64,000 nucleotides of DNA from positions 45,233-109,232 of the forward strand of contig JBCBKP010000006.1 of assembly GCA_038521625.1 (NCBI GenBank), in the 5' to 3' direction. The translations under genes were made by a program, and so were the position numbers. The stretch is from JBCBKP01 sp038521625. Lineage in GTDB: Bacteria > Planctomycetota > Phycisphaerae > Phycisphaerales > UBA1924. This document shows positions 34,731-43,729 of the stretch, piece by piece; positions within the stretch are counted from its first letter, which is position 1; the number at the start of each line of letters is the position of its first letter. The notes beneath the pieces are model-generated. The model made no database searches. It was not told where the DNA came from and saw only the letters and a list, made by a program, of their open reading frames with translations.

Positions 34731-35999
34731 TCACCCCGCCGCCGAGATCAGATCGTCGTTCGTCTTGAACCGCTGCATTGCGTTCAGGAGCTGCTCGACC
34801 TGCTGCGGCGGCGGCATATTCATCAGACGCCGACGCAACGCGCCGATCGTCTTGTACGCCTGCTCTCCCAGCAGCTTCTCCTCCTTGCGCGTCCCGCTCG
34901 CCGCCAGATTGATCGCCGGGAACAGCCGCTGCTCCGCGATCTTGCGGTCCAGGATCAGCTCCATGTTCCCCGAGCCCTTGAACTCCTCGAAGATCACCTG
35001 GTCGCCCTGGCTGCCCGTCTCGACGAGGCACGTCCCGATCATCGTCAGGCTGCCCGCCTCCTCGGTGTTCCGCGCCGCGCCGAAGATCTGACGCGGCACC
35101 TCCAGCGCCTTCGAGTCGATCCCGCCCGAGAGCGTCCGCCCGCTGCTCGCGTGCCGCCGGCTTCGGTTGAACGCACGCCCCAGCCGCGTGATCGAGTCCA
35201 GCATCACCACCACGTGCCGGCCCGCCTCGACCATCCGCTTGCAGCGGTCCATCGTCAGCGTCGCGACCTGGATGTGCCGGTCCGTGTCGTGGTCGTTGCT
35301 CGAGGCCAGGATCTGGATCCGGTCCTCCGCCCACGGGTGCGGCCACGGATCGTCCGGGCGCGTCCGCGCGAACGACCGCTTGAAGTCCGTGACTTCCTCC
35401 GGCCGCTCGTCGATCAGCAGCAGCACCAGGTGCACGTCGTCGTGGTTGTGCAGGATCGACTTGGTCAGGTCCTTTAGCAGCGTCGTCTTGCCGGCCTTCG
35501 GCGGGCTCACGATCAGCGCACGCTGGCCGCGACCGATCGGGCAGAACAGATCCACCAGCCGCGCCGAGTCCGGGCAGCCCGGGTGCTCGAGCGTCAAACG
35601 CGGCTCGGGGTCGATCGAGGTCAGATCCTCGAACGCGCACATCGAGGCGTACTTCGAAGGCTCGAGCCCCTCGATCTCGAGGAAGTCCTCCACGACCGCG
35701 CGCGGCTTCGCCGGGCCCGACGGGCGACGCCCGCGCCGACGCCGGGGCTTGCGCTCGACGACACGCACCTTGACCTCCGCCCCGCTCCGCAGCGGGAAAC
35801 GGTTCGCCAGATCGACCGGGACGTACGGGTCCTCCGGGCTGTCCAGCAGCACCGCCGCGTCGGAGACCTGGCGGATCCGCCCGTCCACGCTCGGCGCGTT
35901 CTCCCCGCCCTTTCTCGTCGTCGGCCACTCGAGGATGCCCGTGAGTGTGCGCGGCTCGGGTGCACCGTTCTCGCGGCCTTGCGACTGCTGATCGCTCAT
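34731..35999 (-). CDS. rho: Transcription termination factor Rho
   Basis: A 422-residue Rho, the hexameric RNA-dependent ATPase that ends transcription. An N-terminal low-complexity stretch and cold-shock-like RNA-binding domain (DGRIRQVSDAAVLLDSPEDP, YVPVDLANRF) are followed by the RecA-like motor: Walker A SPPKAGKTTLLK (about 160-171), LLIDERPEEVTDFKR, LDSITRLGRAFN (Q/walker B region), and GSGNMELILDRKIAEQRLFP. Length is standard. ATG 35999 is preceded by AGGATGAG. The 5' leader up to the divergent ptsI is long and GC-rich, with a perfect hairpin, which would suit autoregulation as known for rho in other bacteria, but this is inference. Confidence 0.96.
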   Translation of the reverse strand: MSDQQSQGRENGAPEPRTLTGILEWPTTRKGGENAPSVDGRIRQVSDAAVLLDSPEDPYVPVDLANRFPLRSGAEVKVRVVERKPRRRRGRRPSGPAKPRAVVEDFLEIEGLEPSKYASMCAFEDLTSIDPEPRLTLEHPGCPDSARLVDLFCPIGRGQRALIVSPPKAGKTTLLKDLTKSILHNHDDVHLVLLLIDERPEEVTDFKRSFARTRPDDPWPHPWAEDRIQILASSNDHDTDRHIQVATLTMDRCKRMVEAGRHVVVMLDSITRLGRAFNRSRRHASSGRTLSGGIDSKALEVPRQIFGAARNTEEAGSLTMIGTCLVETGSQGDQVIFEEFKGSGNMELILDRKIAEQRLFPAINLAASGTRKEEKLLGEQAYKTIGALRRRLMNMPPPQQVEQLLNAMQRFKTNDDLISAAG

Positions 36000-36525
36000 G
36001 ATTTCGCGCTCATCCTGATGGATTGCCCTGAATCCGGGGCCCACGCGGCCTTCGTCCGCCGCGTGCCGGGGCGGGTGCGCACCGAGGGCGCACCGGGAGA
36101 GGCGGGGGCCCCGTGCTCGTGCGCGGGCGGCCCTCGGCCTGGAACGTGCTGCGTTCGTCGCGCCCCTCGACCGATCGCTCGTTGGGCCCCGGGGCCGCAA
36201 TCTTGCGGCCCGGGCGTGCGACGCGGCCTGATGTTCGTGGGACGCTCGACTGGTCCGATCGGCAGGCCGGGGCCCGCCGCTGCACCAATGAGATCATGGA
36301 ATCGCGCCCGAGTCAAGTGTTCTCGCACGCCCGTCGCGCCGGATGGGAGCGATTCCCCACCGAGGGGGGTCCACCCCGCAAGGTCCGGATCTTCCGATTA
36401 CCATGCACCGCAGCCCGCTCCGGCCCCGACAGAGGCCGGCTCTGACGCTGCGGCGGGCACGCGTCGGGCGGTCGCCCGACCGATCCGCGAACGTGATCGA
36501 CGCCGACGAGGGAACCGACCGTTTC
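36000..36525. promoter_or_regulatory. Divergent rho-ptsI intergenic region with a perfect hairpin
   Basis: These 526 bases separate divergent genes and have no supported coding region. GGGCCGCAA/TTGCGGCCC (36192-36200 with 36203-36211) forms a 9-bp perfect stem with a two-base loop. Both promoters must lie here. The rho side is C/G-rich on the transcript strand, as expected of Rho-responsive leaders, but no promoter boxes can be assigned with certainty. Confidence 0.5.
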
Positions 36526-38289
36526 ATGAAGATTCTGCGCGGCATCGCGGTATCGCCCGGGATCGTGCGAGGCCGCGCCTTCGTCCTCGACGACGGCGCC
36601 GACCGGCACGTCGCCCGGCGACCGATCTCGCTCGCCAGGCTCGGCGCCGAGGTCGCGCGCTTCGAAGCCGCGTGCGCCGCCGCCAGCGACGAGCTCCGCG
36701 ACGTGCACGTCCGCGCCCTCGACGAGTTCGGCGAGGACGCCGCGAAGATCTTCCTGTTCCACATCGCCGCGCTCGCCGACCCGATGATCGTCTCCCCCGT
36801 GCGCGAGATGATCGAATCCGAGGCGGTCACGGCCGAGTACGCCGTCTCCGAGGTCTTCGGGCGGCTCGCCGGGCGGCTGGCCTCGACCTCCGGCGAGGCG
36901 ATGGCCAGCAAGGCCACCGACCTGCGAGACCTCAGCGGGCGGCTGCTCGACGTGCTGACGGGCGCGCGGCGCGACGCCCTCGCCGCCCTGGATCAGCCGA
37001 CCATCGTCCTCGCCCGCGAACTCACCCCCAGCCAGGCCGCCGCGTTCGACCGCGAACGCGTTCTGGGCATGGTCACCGACCTCGGCGGACGCACCGGCCA
37101 CACCGCCATCGTCGCCAAGGCGCTCGGGCTCCCCGCCGTCGTCGGCTGCCTGAACGCCACACGCGAGGCCGTCGACGGCGCCGAGATCCTCGTCGACGGC
37201 GACCGGGGCGCCGTCGTCATCGACCCAGACGAGCAGACGATCGGCGAGTACGCCCCGCGCATCGAACGCTCCGACCGCGACCGCCTGGCCCTCCGCGAGT
37301 TCGGCGGGCTCGAGGCCGTCACCGCCGACGGCACGCCCGTCGAGCTGCTCGGCAACATCGAGTTCCCGGAAGAGGCCAAGGCCGTCGTCGAGGCCGGCGG
37401 CGCCGGCGTCGGTCTCTACAGGACCGAGTTCCTGTACCTGACCTCCGCGACCGACCCCAGCGAGGAGGACCACTTCGCCGCCTACCAGCGGTGCATCCAA
37501 CTGCTCGAAGGCCGGCCGATCACCATCCGCACCGTCGACCTCGGCGCCGACAAGCACACCCAGGAACGCTCCGAGACGCCCGAGCGCAACCCCTTCCTCG
37601 GCCTGCGCTCGATCCGATACTGCCTCAAGAACGTCTCGATGTTCCAGACGCAGCTCCGCGCCATCCTCCGCGCCTCCGCCCTCGGCAAGGTCAAGGTCAT
37701 GTTCCCCCTGGTCACCTCGCTCCGCGAGTACCACCAGGCCAAGCACCTGCTCTTCGACGCCATGGAGGACCTCGCCGAGCACGGCATCGAGTTCGACCGC
37801 GACATCGAGATCGGCATGATGGTCGAGGTCCCCTCCGCCGCCATCATGGCGCCCACCTTCGCCCGCGAGGCCGGCTTCTTCTCCATCGGCACCAACGACC
37901 TCGTCCAGTACACCCTCGCCGTCGACCGCACCAACGAGCGGGTCGCCTCCCTCTACCAGCCCGCCCACCCGGCGGTCGTCAAACTCATCCGCGACGTCGC
38001 CCAGGCGGCCCGGAACGAGCACATCGGTCTCAGCTGCTGCGGAGAGGCCGCCGCGGACCCCGCATTCGCCGCGTTGTTGATCGGCCTGGGCGTGCGTACC
38101 CTTTCTCTCACCCCGCCGGCCATCGCGCCGATCAAACGGGTGGTCCGTAGCGTGACCGTGGCGGACTGCGAGGACATGGCCCGAACGGCCCTGGAACTCG
38201 ATTCTGAGGCGGAAGCGGAGGCCTACCTCCGGGACCGCATCCGGAAGATGGTGCCCGAAGACGTCCGGGATCGCTTCGTGGACGACTGA
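36526..38289 (+). CDS. ptsI: Phosphoenolpyruvate-protein phosphotransferase (enzyme I)
   Basis: A 587-residue enzyme I, which passes phosphate from phosphoenolpyruvate to HPr. Order: N-terminal GIAVSPGIVRGRAF, phospho-His loop GGRTGHTAI with His192, PEP-binding VGLYRTEFLYL, TVDLGADK, NPFLGLRSIRYCL, KVMFPLV, GMMVEVPSAA and IGTNDLVQYTLAVDR, then CGEAAAD with the active Cys. The usual Ser before the His is Gly here. ATG 36526 is chosen at the start of the homologous region; GAGGGA lies somewhat far upstream. No ptsH or sugar permease gene is beside it, so it may serve a regulatory (nitrogen-PTS-like) route rather than uptake. Confidence 0.94.
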   Translation: MKILRGIAVSPGIVRGRAFVLDDGADRHVARRPISLARLGAEVARFEAACAAASDELRDVHVRALDEFGEDAAKIFLFHIAALADPMIVSPVREMIESEAVTAEYAVSEVFGRLAGRLASTSGEAMASKATDLRDLSGRLLDVLTGARRDALAALDQPTIVLARELTPSQAAAFDRERVLGMVTDLGGRTGHTAIVAKALGLPAVVGCLNATREAVDGAEILVDGDRGAVVIDPDEQTIGEYAPRIERSDRDRLALREFGGLEAVTADGTPVELLGNIEFPEEAKAVVEAGGAGVGLYRTEFLYLTSATDPSEEDHFAAYQRCIQLLEGRPITIRTVDLGADKHTQERSETPERNPFLGLRSIRYCLKNVSMFQTQLRAILRASALGKVKVMFPLVTSLREYHQAKHLLFDAMEDLAEHGIEFDRDIEIGMMVEVPSAAIMAPTFAREAGFFSIGTNDLVQYTLAVDRTNERVASLYQPAHPAVVKLIRDVAQAARNEHIGLSCCGEAAADPAFAALLIGLGVRTLSLTPPAIAPIKRVVRSVTVADCEDMARTALELDSEAEAEAYLRDRIRKMVPEDVRDRFVDD

Positions 38290-38559
38290 CCCCCAGGGGG
38301 CGGTCGGACGCGGGGACGGGCGACAGCGGGCTGGAAGAACCAACGACTGGGCCGAGCCCGCGTCGATCACGCGTGCCGGCCCAGGCCGAGAAGCGAGCGG
38401 ACGCGGGCGCCCAGAAGGGCCGCCCGCCACGACGGGAACGCGTCGGCCCCACCCGGGCCGGCCCACCCCAGCGAGCGGGCGGCGCCGCGGTCCCCGGGAC
38501 CGACGGGCCGAGGCCCGAGCGTCCCCCGCCCTCGGCCCCGCAGTGGGAGCAGCCCGCCG

Positions 38560-41442
38560 ATGGCCGGGCCCGAGACCAGCGAGCACAACAGCATGAACGA
38601 GAACACCCCGCCCATGGACGCGGTCGACGTCCCCGCGCCCGAGAGCCTGAACGAGATCGCGCAGGCCGCGGACGAGAGCGACGGCTCGACGACGACCGCC
38701 ACCTCCAAAAAGACGACCAAGAAGACCGCCAAGAAGAAGGTCGCGAAGAAGACCACCAAAAAGGCGGCAAAGAAGACGACCGCCAAGAAGACGACCAAGA
38801 AGAAGGTCGCGAAGAAGACCACCAAGAAGGCGGCAAAGAAGACCGCCAAGAAGAAGGTCTCCAAGAAGACCAGCAAAAAGACCGCCACGGCCGCCGCCGC
38901 CGATGAGCCCCAGTCGGCCGACGAGCAGCCCGCCGCGGTCGACGAAGTGATCGCCACCGAGACCGAACGCACCCCCGCCGAGCCCGAGCCCGTCGCCGCC
39001 GCCGAGCCCGAGCAGCCGGCCGAAGACGAGGCCGCCAAGGCCGAGAAGCCCAGCAAGAAGAAGGCGAAGAAGAAGGCCGCCAAGAAGGCCGGCCGCAAGC
39101 CCCCGTCGAGATCGCGCAGCGGCGACTCGCCCGAGCCGATCGAGATCGAGCCCGGCACCGCGCCCGCCGGCGACACCGACATGCTCATCAGCTACCGCCC
39201 CGGCGAGGAGTGCCGGATCTCCCTCGTCGAGGACAGACGCCTCGAGGACTACTTCTCCGAGCCGACCACCCGCGTCAGCCGCGTCGGCAACATCTTCGTC
39301 GGCAAGGTCACCAACGTCGAGAGCCAGATCCAGGCCGCCTTCGTCGACTTCGGCCTCGAAGAGTCCGGCTTCCTGCACGTCAGCGACCTGCACCCGCGCT
39401 ACTTCCCCGGCAACGACGCCGAGGACACCGAGAAGGTCGGGCGCAAGACCCCGCGACGCGAACGCCCGATGATCCAGCAGGCGCTCAAGCGCGGCCAGGA
39501 GATCATCGTCCAGGTCCTCAAGGAGGGCGTCGGCACCAAGGGACCCACGCTCACCAGCTACCTCTCGGTCCCCGGCCGCATGCTCGTCATGATGCCCGGC
39601 ATGGACAAGGTCGGCGTCTCCCGTAAGGTCGAGGACGAGGACGACCGCAAGCGCATGCGGAAGATCCTCGACAAGCTCGAACTCCCCGACGGCTTCGGCT
39701 TCATCCTGCGCACCGCCGGCCTCGAGGCCGGGCTCGAAGAGCTCCAGAAGGACCTCGAGTACCTCCGCCGCCTCTGGGACGACATGGAACGCCGACGCAA
39801 GCGGGGCGGCGGCCCACGTCTGCTCTACTCCGAGAGCGACCTGCTCCTCCGCACCCTGCGCGACCAGGTCGGCCCCAATGTCAAGCGGATCATCGTCGAC
39901 CACGAGGGCGCCATCCGACGTGCCGCCGCCTTCCTCAAGATCGCCGCGTCCTCCGGAAGCCCGAGCCTCGAGCTCTACGAGGGCGCCGCGCCGATCTTCC
40001 ACGCCTTCGGCGTCGAAGAGCAGATCGCGCGCATGCACTCGCCCGAGGTCCCGCTCCCCTCCGGCGGACGCCTCATCATCGAGCAGACCGAGGCCCTCGT
40101 CGCCATCGACGTCAACAGCGGCAAGAGCCGCGCCGCCAGGGACGCCGAGACCAACGCCTTCGAGACCAACCTCGAGGCCGTCGACGAGATCTGCCGCCAG
40201 CTCCGACTCCGCGACCTCGGCGGCCTCGTCATCAACGACCTGATCGACATGCGCCACGCCTCGCACCGCAAGGCCATCGAGGAGCGCTTCGTCGAACGCC
40301 TCCGCCGAGACCGCGCGCGGAGCACCATCCTCCCGATCAGCCGCTTCGGCCTGCTCGAGATGACCCGCCAGCGCATGCGCGGCAGCCTCGAACAGCAGCA
40401 CTTCGTCGAGTGCAAGCGCTGCGAGGGGCGCGGCCTCGTCCGCCGCTCCGGCTCCGTCGCCGCCGAGGCCCTCCGCGAGCTCACCGTCCTGCTCGACCAC
40501 GACAAGATCCAGAAGGTCGAGCTCGTCGTCGGGCCCGACGTCGCCGGCGCCCTGCTCAGCGAGCGCCGCGCCGCCCTCGCCCGGATCGAACGGCTCAGCG
40601 GCAAGACCGTCGACGTCCGCATCAGCGGCACCGTCGCGCCGGGACGCTTCGTCACCTACGCCTACGACTCCAACGGCTCCGACGTCGAGATCGCTCGCCT
40701 GCCCAAACGCGCCGCCAAGCCCAAGACGCTCCGGTGGGAGTACGACGACGCCGACGAGTCGCTCGACGCCGCCGCCGAGCTCGAGGCCGAACGCGCCGAG
40801 GCCGACGCCGCCGCCTCCGAGGCCGAGCAGATCGAGAACGAGAAGCTCGCCGCCATCGAGATGCCCGGCGACGACGACGACGACGAATCCGGCGGCAGAC
40901 GCAAGCGCCGCCGCCGCCGCGGCGGACGCAAGCGCCGCAAGGGCGACGCCGAGGCCGACGCCGACGAGGACGCCGCCAAGCCAGCGCCCGAGGCCGGCGA
41001 GGACGGCAGGCCGGACGGCCGGGCCGAAGACGACGCCGACGACGACGAGCCGGGCGAGGGCAAGAAGCGCCGCCGCCGCCGCCGTCGCCGCCGCAAGTCC
41101 GACGAAGACGGCGCCCCCGGCGACGCCGAGCGCGACGAGGACGCCGCGCCCGAATCACCGGCCGATGAGACCGACACGCAAGAAGCGACCGACGAAGACG
41201 GCACCGAGGGCTCGAACACCAAGCGCAAACGCCGCCGCCGCGGCGGACGCGGCCGCCGCAAGGCCGAGGGAGACGGCGAGTCCAAGCCCGCCGCCACCAC
41301 CGAGCCGAAGCCCGTCAAGGCCGACGCCGCCGACGACGGCAGCAAGAAGAAGCGCAAACGCCGCACCCTCTACGGGGCCGCCCAGCGGCAGCTCTCCGCC
41401 AGCGAGACCGCCAAGCTGGCCAAGGGCTCGAGCAGAAGCTGA
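38560..41442 (+). CDS. rne: Ribonuclease E/G family endoribonuclease with long charged tails
   Basis: A 960-residue single-strand endoribonuclease for mRNA decay and rRNA processing. Residues 40-115 are repeats of KKTTKKAAKKTAKKKVAKKT; the catalytic part runs from about 208 to 700: S1 domain (NIFVGKVTNVESQIQAAFVD), VDHEGAIRRAA, the metal-binding Asp517 in AIDVNSGK and Asp560 in VINDLIDM, and the Zn-link CKRC (618-621). The remaining 240 residues alternate acidic stretches with Arg clusters (RRKRRRRRGGRKRRK, KRRRRRRRRRK, RKRRRRGGRGRRK). ATG 38560 has GGGAG upstream; a Met 11 codons later is an alternative. The tails are likely RNA-binding and degradosome scaffolds. Confidence 0.93.
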   Translation: MAGPETSEHNSMNENTPPMDAVDVPAPESLNEIAQAADESDGSTTTATSKKTTKKTAKKKVAKKTTKKAAKKTTAKKTTKKKVAKKTTKKAAKKTAKKKVSKKTSKKTATAAAADEPQSADEQPAAVDEVIATETERTPAEPEPVAAAEPEQPAEDEAAKAEKPSKKKAKKKAAKKAGRKPPSRSRSGDSPEPIEIEPGTAPAGDTDMLISYRPGEECRISLVEDRRLEDYFSEPTTRVSRVGNIFVGKVTNVESQIQAAFVDFGLEESGFLHVSDLHPRYFPGNDAEDTEKVGRKTPRRERPMIQQALKRGQEIIVQVLKEGVGTKGPTLTSYLSVPGRMLVMMPGMDKVGVSRKVEDEDDRKRMRKILDKLELPDGFGFILRTAGLEAGLEELQKDLEYLRRLWDDMERRRKRGGGPRLLYSESDLLLRTLRDQVGPNVKRIIVDHEGAIRRAAAFLKIAASSGSPSLELYEGAAPIFHAFGVEEQIARMHSPEVPLPSGGRLIIEQTEALVAIDVNSGKSRAARDAETNAFETNLEAVDEICRQLRLRDLGGLVINDLIDMRHASHRKAIEERFVERLRRDRARSTILPISRFGLLEMTRQRMRGSLEQQHFVECKRCEGRGLVRRSGSVAAEALRELTVLLDHDKIQKVELVVGPDVAGALLSERRAALARIERLSGKTVDVRISGTVAPGRFVTYAYDSNGSDVEIARLPKRAAKPKTLRWEYDDADESLDAAAELEAERAEADAAASEAEQIENEKLAAIEMPGDDDDDESGGRRKRRRRRGGRKRRKGDAEADADEDAAKPAPEAGEDGRPDGRAEDDADDDEPGEGKKRRRRRRRRRKSDEDGAPGDAERDEDAAPESPADETDTQEATDEDGTEGSNTKRKRRRRGGRGRRKAEGDGESKPAATTEPKPVKADAADDGSKKKRKRRTLYGAAQRQLSASETAKLAKGSSRS

Positions 41443-41448
41443 ATCAGC

Positions 41449-41504
41449 GTGGCACAGGCCTCCGGCCTGTGCGGCTTTCCCCGGACAGGCGAGGCGCCCG
41501 TTCC
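41449..41504 (+). repeat. GTGGCACAGGCC palindromic element, copy 1
   Basis: Begins GTGGCACAGGCC TCC GGCCTGTGC, a perfect GCACAGGCC/GGCCTGTGC hairpin, then a second imperfect arm GGACAGGCG AGG CGCCCGTTCC. It lies seven bases after the RNase E stop and just before the end of the convergent dxr gene, where it could also act as a bidirectional transcription stop. Confidence 0.8.
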
Positions 41505-41509
41505 AGCGG

Positions 41510-42766
41510 TCAGACCGCGCTGGTCGTCTTCGCCGAACCGATCTGAGACTCGACGAACTCGCATGCGCGGCGCTCGGCATCGAGCGCCACATCGAGCCCG
41601 GTCAGCCCGACCGGCCCGATCGCGTCCATCGCCGAAGCGCACAGCTCCACGATCCGCCCGAACGGGATCCGGCGCTGCAGGAACGCGTTCACCGCCGCCT
41701 CGTTCGCCGCCGTGAACACCGCGCCCGCCGTGCCGCCCGCCTCGATCGCCCGGTGCGCCAGCCCGAGCGCCGGGTAGCGGTCGTGCGGCGCCGCCCGGAA
41801 GTGCAGCGTGCCGAGCTCGGTCAGATCCAATCGCCGCGGCCCGACGTCCTCCGACTCGGTGATCTCCGGCGCCGTCATCGCCAGCCGGATCGGCAGACGC
41901 ATGTCCGGCGCCGCAAGCTGCGCGACGACGGAGCGGTCACGCAGCTCGATCAGCGCGTGGATCGCCACCTCCGGATGGATGATCGCGTCCAGCCTCGAGC
42001 TCGGCACCGCGAACAGCCAGTGCGCCTCCACCAGCTCAAGGCCCTTGTTGACCAGCGTCGCGCTGTCGATCGTCACCTTGGCGCCCATGTCCCACGTCGG
42101 GTGCTTCAGCGCCTGCTCCGGCGTCGCGTCGTAGACCTCGCGCGGGTCCCGATCGCGGAACGCCCCGCCCGAGGCCGTGATCGTGACCCTCTCGATCTCG
42201 TCCGGCAGCTCCCGCAGCGGCGCCTCGCACCGCGGCCCCAGCACGCTCATCAGCGACTGCCACAACGCCGAGTGCTCGCTGTCCACCGGACGCAAGGTCG
42301 CCTTGGTCCTCCGGCACGTCTCCGTCACGATCGCGCCGGCGCTGACGAGCGTCTCCTTGTTCGCCAGCCCGATCGTCCGCCCCAATTCCGCCGCCGCCAG
42401 CGTCGCGGGCAGCCCCGCCGAGCCGACCACCGCCGCCATCACGAACTCGGCCTCGATCCCGCGCACCAGACGCTCGCACGCCTCGGCCCCGCGTCGCACC
42501 GGCGCCGCCGACGGCCCGTCGTAGACCGCCGATTCATCGCTCAGCGCGACCGCCGGACCCGACGCCCCGCTCAGACCCGACGACACGCACCGCTCCGCCT
42601 GGGCCTTCAGCAGTTCGCCGTTCCGGCCGGCCGCCAGGCCCACCACCTCGAACCGCCGCGGCTGCCGCCCCCGGTCCGCCAGCGCGTTCAGGTGTTCGAG
42701 CACCTCCAGCGTCTGCGTCCCGATCGAGCCGGTGGAGCCCAGGATGATGACCCGCGTCGCGTGCAT
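41510..42766 (-). CDS. dxr: 1-deoxy-D-xylulose 5-phosphate reductoisomerase
   Basis: A 418-residue DXR of the MEP isoprenoid pathway, turning DXP into MEP with NADPH and a divalent metal. The N-terminal NADPH-binding GSTGSIGTQTLEVL (about 9-22), LANKETLVSAGAI, the metal and substrate residues DSEHSALWQSL, the lid loop ASGGAFRDRD, and HPTWDMGAKVTIDSATLVNK are all intact, as is LELVEAHWLF. The length is slightly above the usual 390-400 owing to an insert near residues 75-105. ATG 42766. No other MEP-pathway gene is adjacent. Confidence 0.96.
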   Translation of the reverse strand: MHATRVIILGSTGSIGTQTLEVLEHLNALADRGRQPRRFEVVGLAAGRNGELLKAQAERCVSSGLSGASGPAVALSDESAVYDGPSAAPVRRGAEACERLVRGIEAEFVMAAVVGSAGLPATLAAAELGRTIGLANKETLVSAGAIVTETCRRTKATLRPVDSEHSALWQSLMSVLGPRCEAPLRELPDEIERVTITASGGAFRDRDPREVYDATPEQALKHPTWDMGAKVTIDSATLVNKGLELVEAHWLFAVPSSRLDAIIHPEVAIHALIELRDRSVVAQLAAPDMRLPIRLAMTAPEITESEDVGPRRLDLTELGTLHFRAAPHDRYPALGLAHRAIEAGGTAGAVFTAANEAAVNAFLQRRIPFGRIVELCASAMDAIGPVGLTGLDVALDAERRACEFVESQIGSAKTTSAV

Positions 42767-42809
42767 CGGCAGAGCCTAGCCGGGCTGTCTTGTGTTGGTG
42801 GCGCTCGCC

Positions 42810-42866
42810 GTGGCGCAGGCCTTTGGCCTGTGCATTGATCTCGGACAGGCGAGACGCCTGTCCCAC
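42810..42866 (+). repeat. GTGGCACAGGCC palindromic element, copy 2
   Basis: Full-length form: GTGG, hairpin GCGCAGGCC TTT GGCCTGTGC, spacer, perfect hairpin GGACAGGCG AGA CGCCTGTCC, and closing CCAC that complements the leading GTGG. It lies upstream of dxr. Confidence 0.85.
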
Positions 42867-42883
42867 CGGACGTTCAGCATGCC

Positions 42884-42938
42884 GTGGCACAGGCCTCTGG
42901 CCTGTGCATCGATCAGACAGTCGAGACGCCTGTCCCAC
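42884..42938 (+). repeat. GTGGCACAGGCC palindromic element, copy 3
   Basis: Same orientation as copy 2 and 17 bases after it: GTGGCACAGGCC TCT GGCCTGTGC, then a decayed second hairpin (GACAGTCGAGACGCCTGTCC) and closing CCAC. It ends four bases before the flavodoxin-like gene's stop. Confidence 0.85.
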
Positions 42939-42941
42939 CCC

Positions 42942-43517
42942 TCACCCCGCCCACCGCAGCGCCGCATTCGCGATGTTCGCGCCGAAACGGTCCGCCGTCA
43001 CCCGGTCCGATTCCGGCGGCGTCTCGCTCGCCGGCGCGTTGTCGCTCTGCGCCATCAGCCCCAGGTAGCTCCCCAGCCGGTTGTGCTCGCCCTCCATGTG
43101 CACCCCCGTCGGCACCCACAGCATCGAGTGCTGGCCCGCGAACACCGCCAGCGTCGTCAGCACGTTCAGCTTGTCGCCCGACGGCGAACCGCTCGTCGTG
43201 AACCCCGCCGCCAGCTTGTTCGCCCACCGCTGGTCGAACCACGCGCCGCTCGAGGCGTCCATGAACCGCTTGAACTCCGCCGAGACTGTCCCCATGTACG
43301 TCGGCGTCCCGAAGACGATCGCGTCCGCGGCGTCCAGCTCGCCCCACCGGCCCGCGTAGACCGCCTTGCCGCTCGACATGTCCGGGTCCGGCAGCTCCGC
43401 GCTCTTGATCACCACCCCCTCGCACCCCCCGACCGAGCCCGCCCCGCCCGCGACGCGGTGCGCGAGCACCTCGGTGTGACCGAACCCCGAGTGGTAGACG
43501 ACGGCGATCGTGGGCAT
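42942..43517 (-). CDS. Flavodoxin-fold NAD(P)H:quinone reductase-like protein
   Basis: A 191-residue FMN-dependent reductase-like protein of the WrbA/flavodoxin superfamily. The phosphate-binding loop region VVYHSGFGHTEVLA (about 6-19), the flavin loop FGTPTYMGTVSAEFKRFMD, and SGSPSGDKLNVLTTL with GQHSMLWVPTG match the family. Such enzymes reduce quinones by two electrons and protect from oxidative stress, in the cytoplasm. The start is ATG 43517, with a strong AGGAGG seven bases upstream; the open frame continues further but without support. It is flanked by palindromic repeats at its 3' end. Confidence 0.88.
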   Translation of the reverse strand: MPTIAVVYHSGFGHTEVLAHRVAGGAGSVGGCEGVVIKSAELPDPDMSSGKAVYAGRWGELDAADAIVFGTPTYMGTVSAEFKRFMDASSGAWFDQRWANKLAAGFTTSGSPSGDKLNVLTTLAVFAGQHSMLWVPTGVHMEGEHNRLGSYLGLMAQSDNAPASETPPESDRVTADRFGANIANAALRWAG

Positions 43518-43729
43518 GGCAGATCCTCCTGAGTCGGGCGAGATCCCGATGGTTCGGCTCGACCGCCGATTATTCCGCCCGGCCCGCAGCGCACCACCAG
43601 AATGCGGACATCCGTGGTTGAAAGCGTCGCGTGACGCACACCGGACCGCGGCCGCCGACCAGGCCGCAACCACCACGCACAGAGTCAGGGCAACCGCCCA
43701 ACTCTCCTCATAGCAGGGGGAAATGTCAT

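Noticed and set aside
36313..40500. A 1395-codon minus-strand open frame
   Set aside because: It lies antisense to ptsI and the RNase E gene, and its product is Leu/Gly/Asp/Ala low-complexity with no motif; the plus-strand genes are certain.
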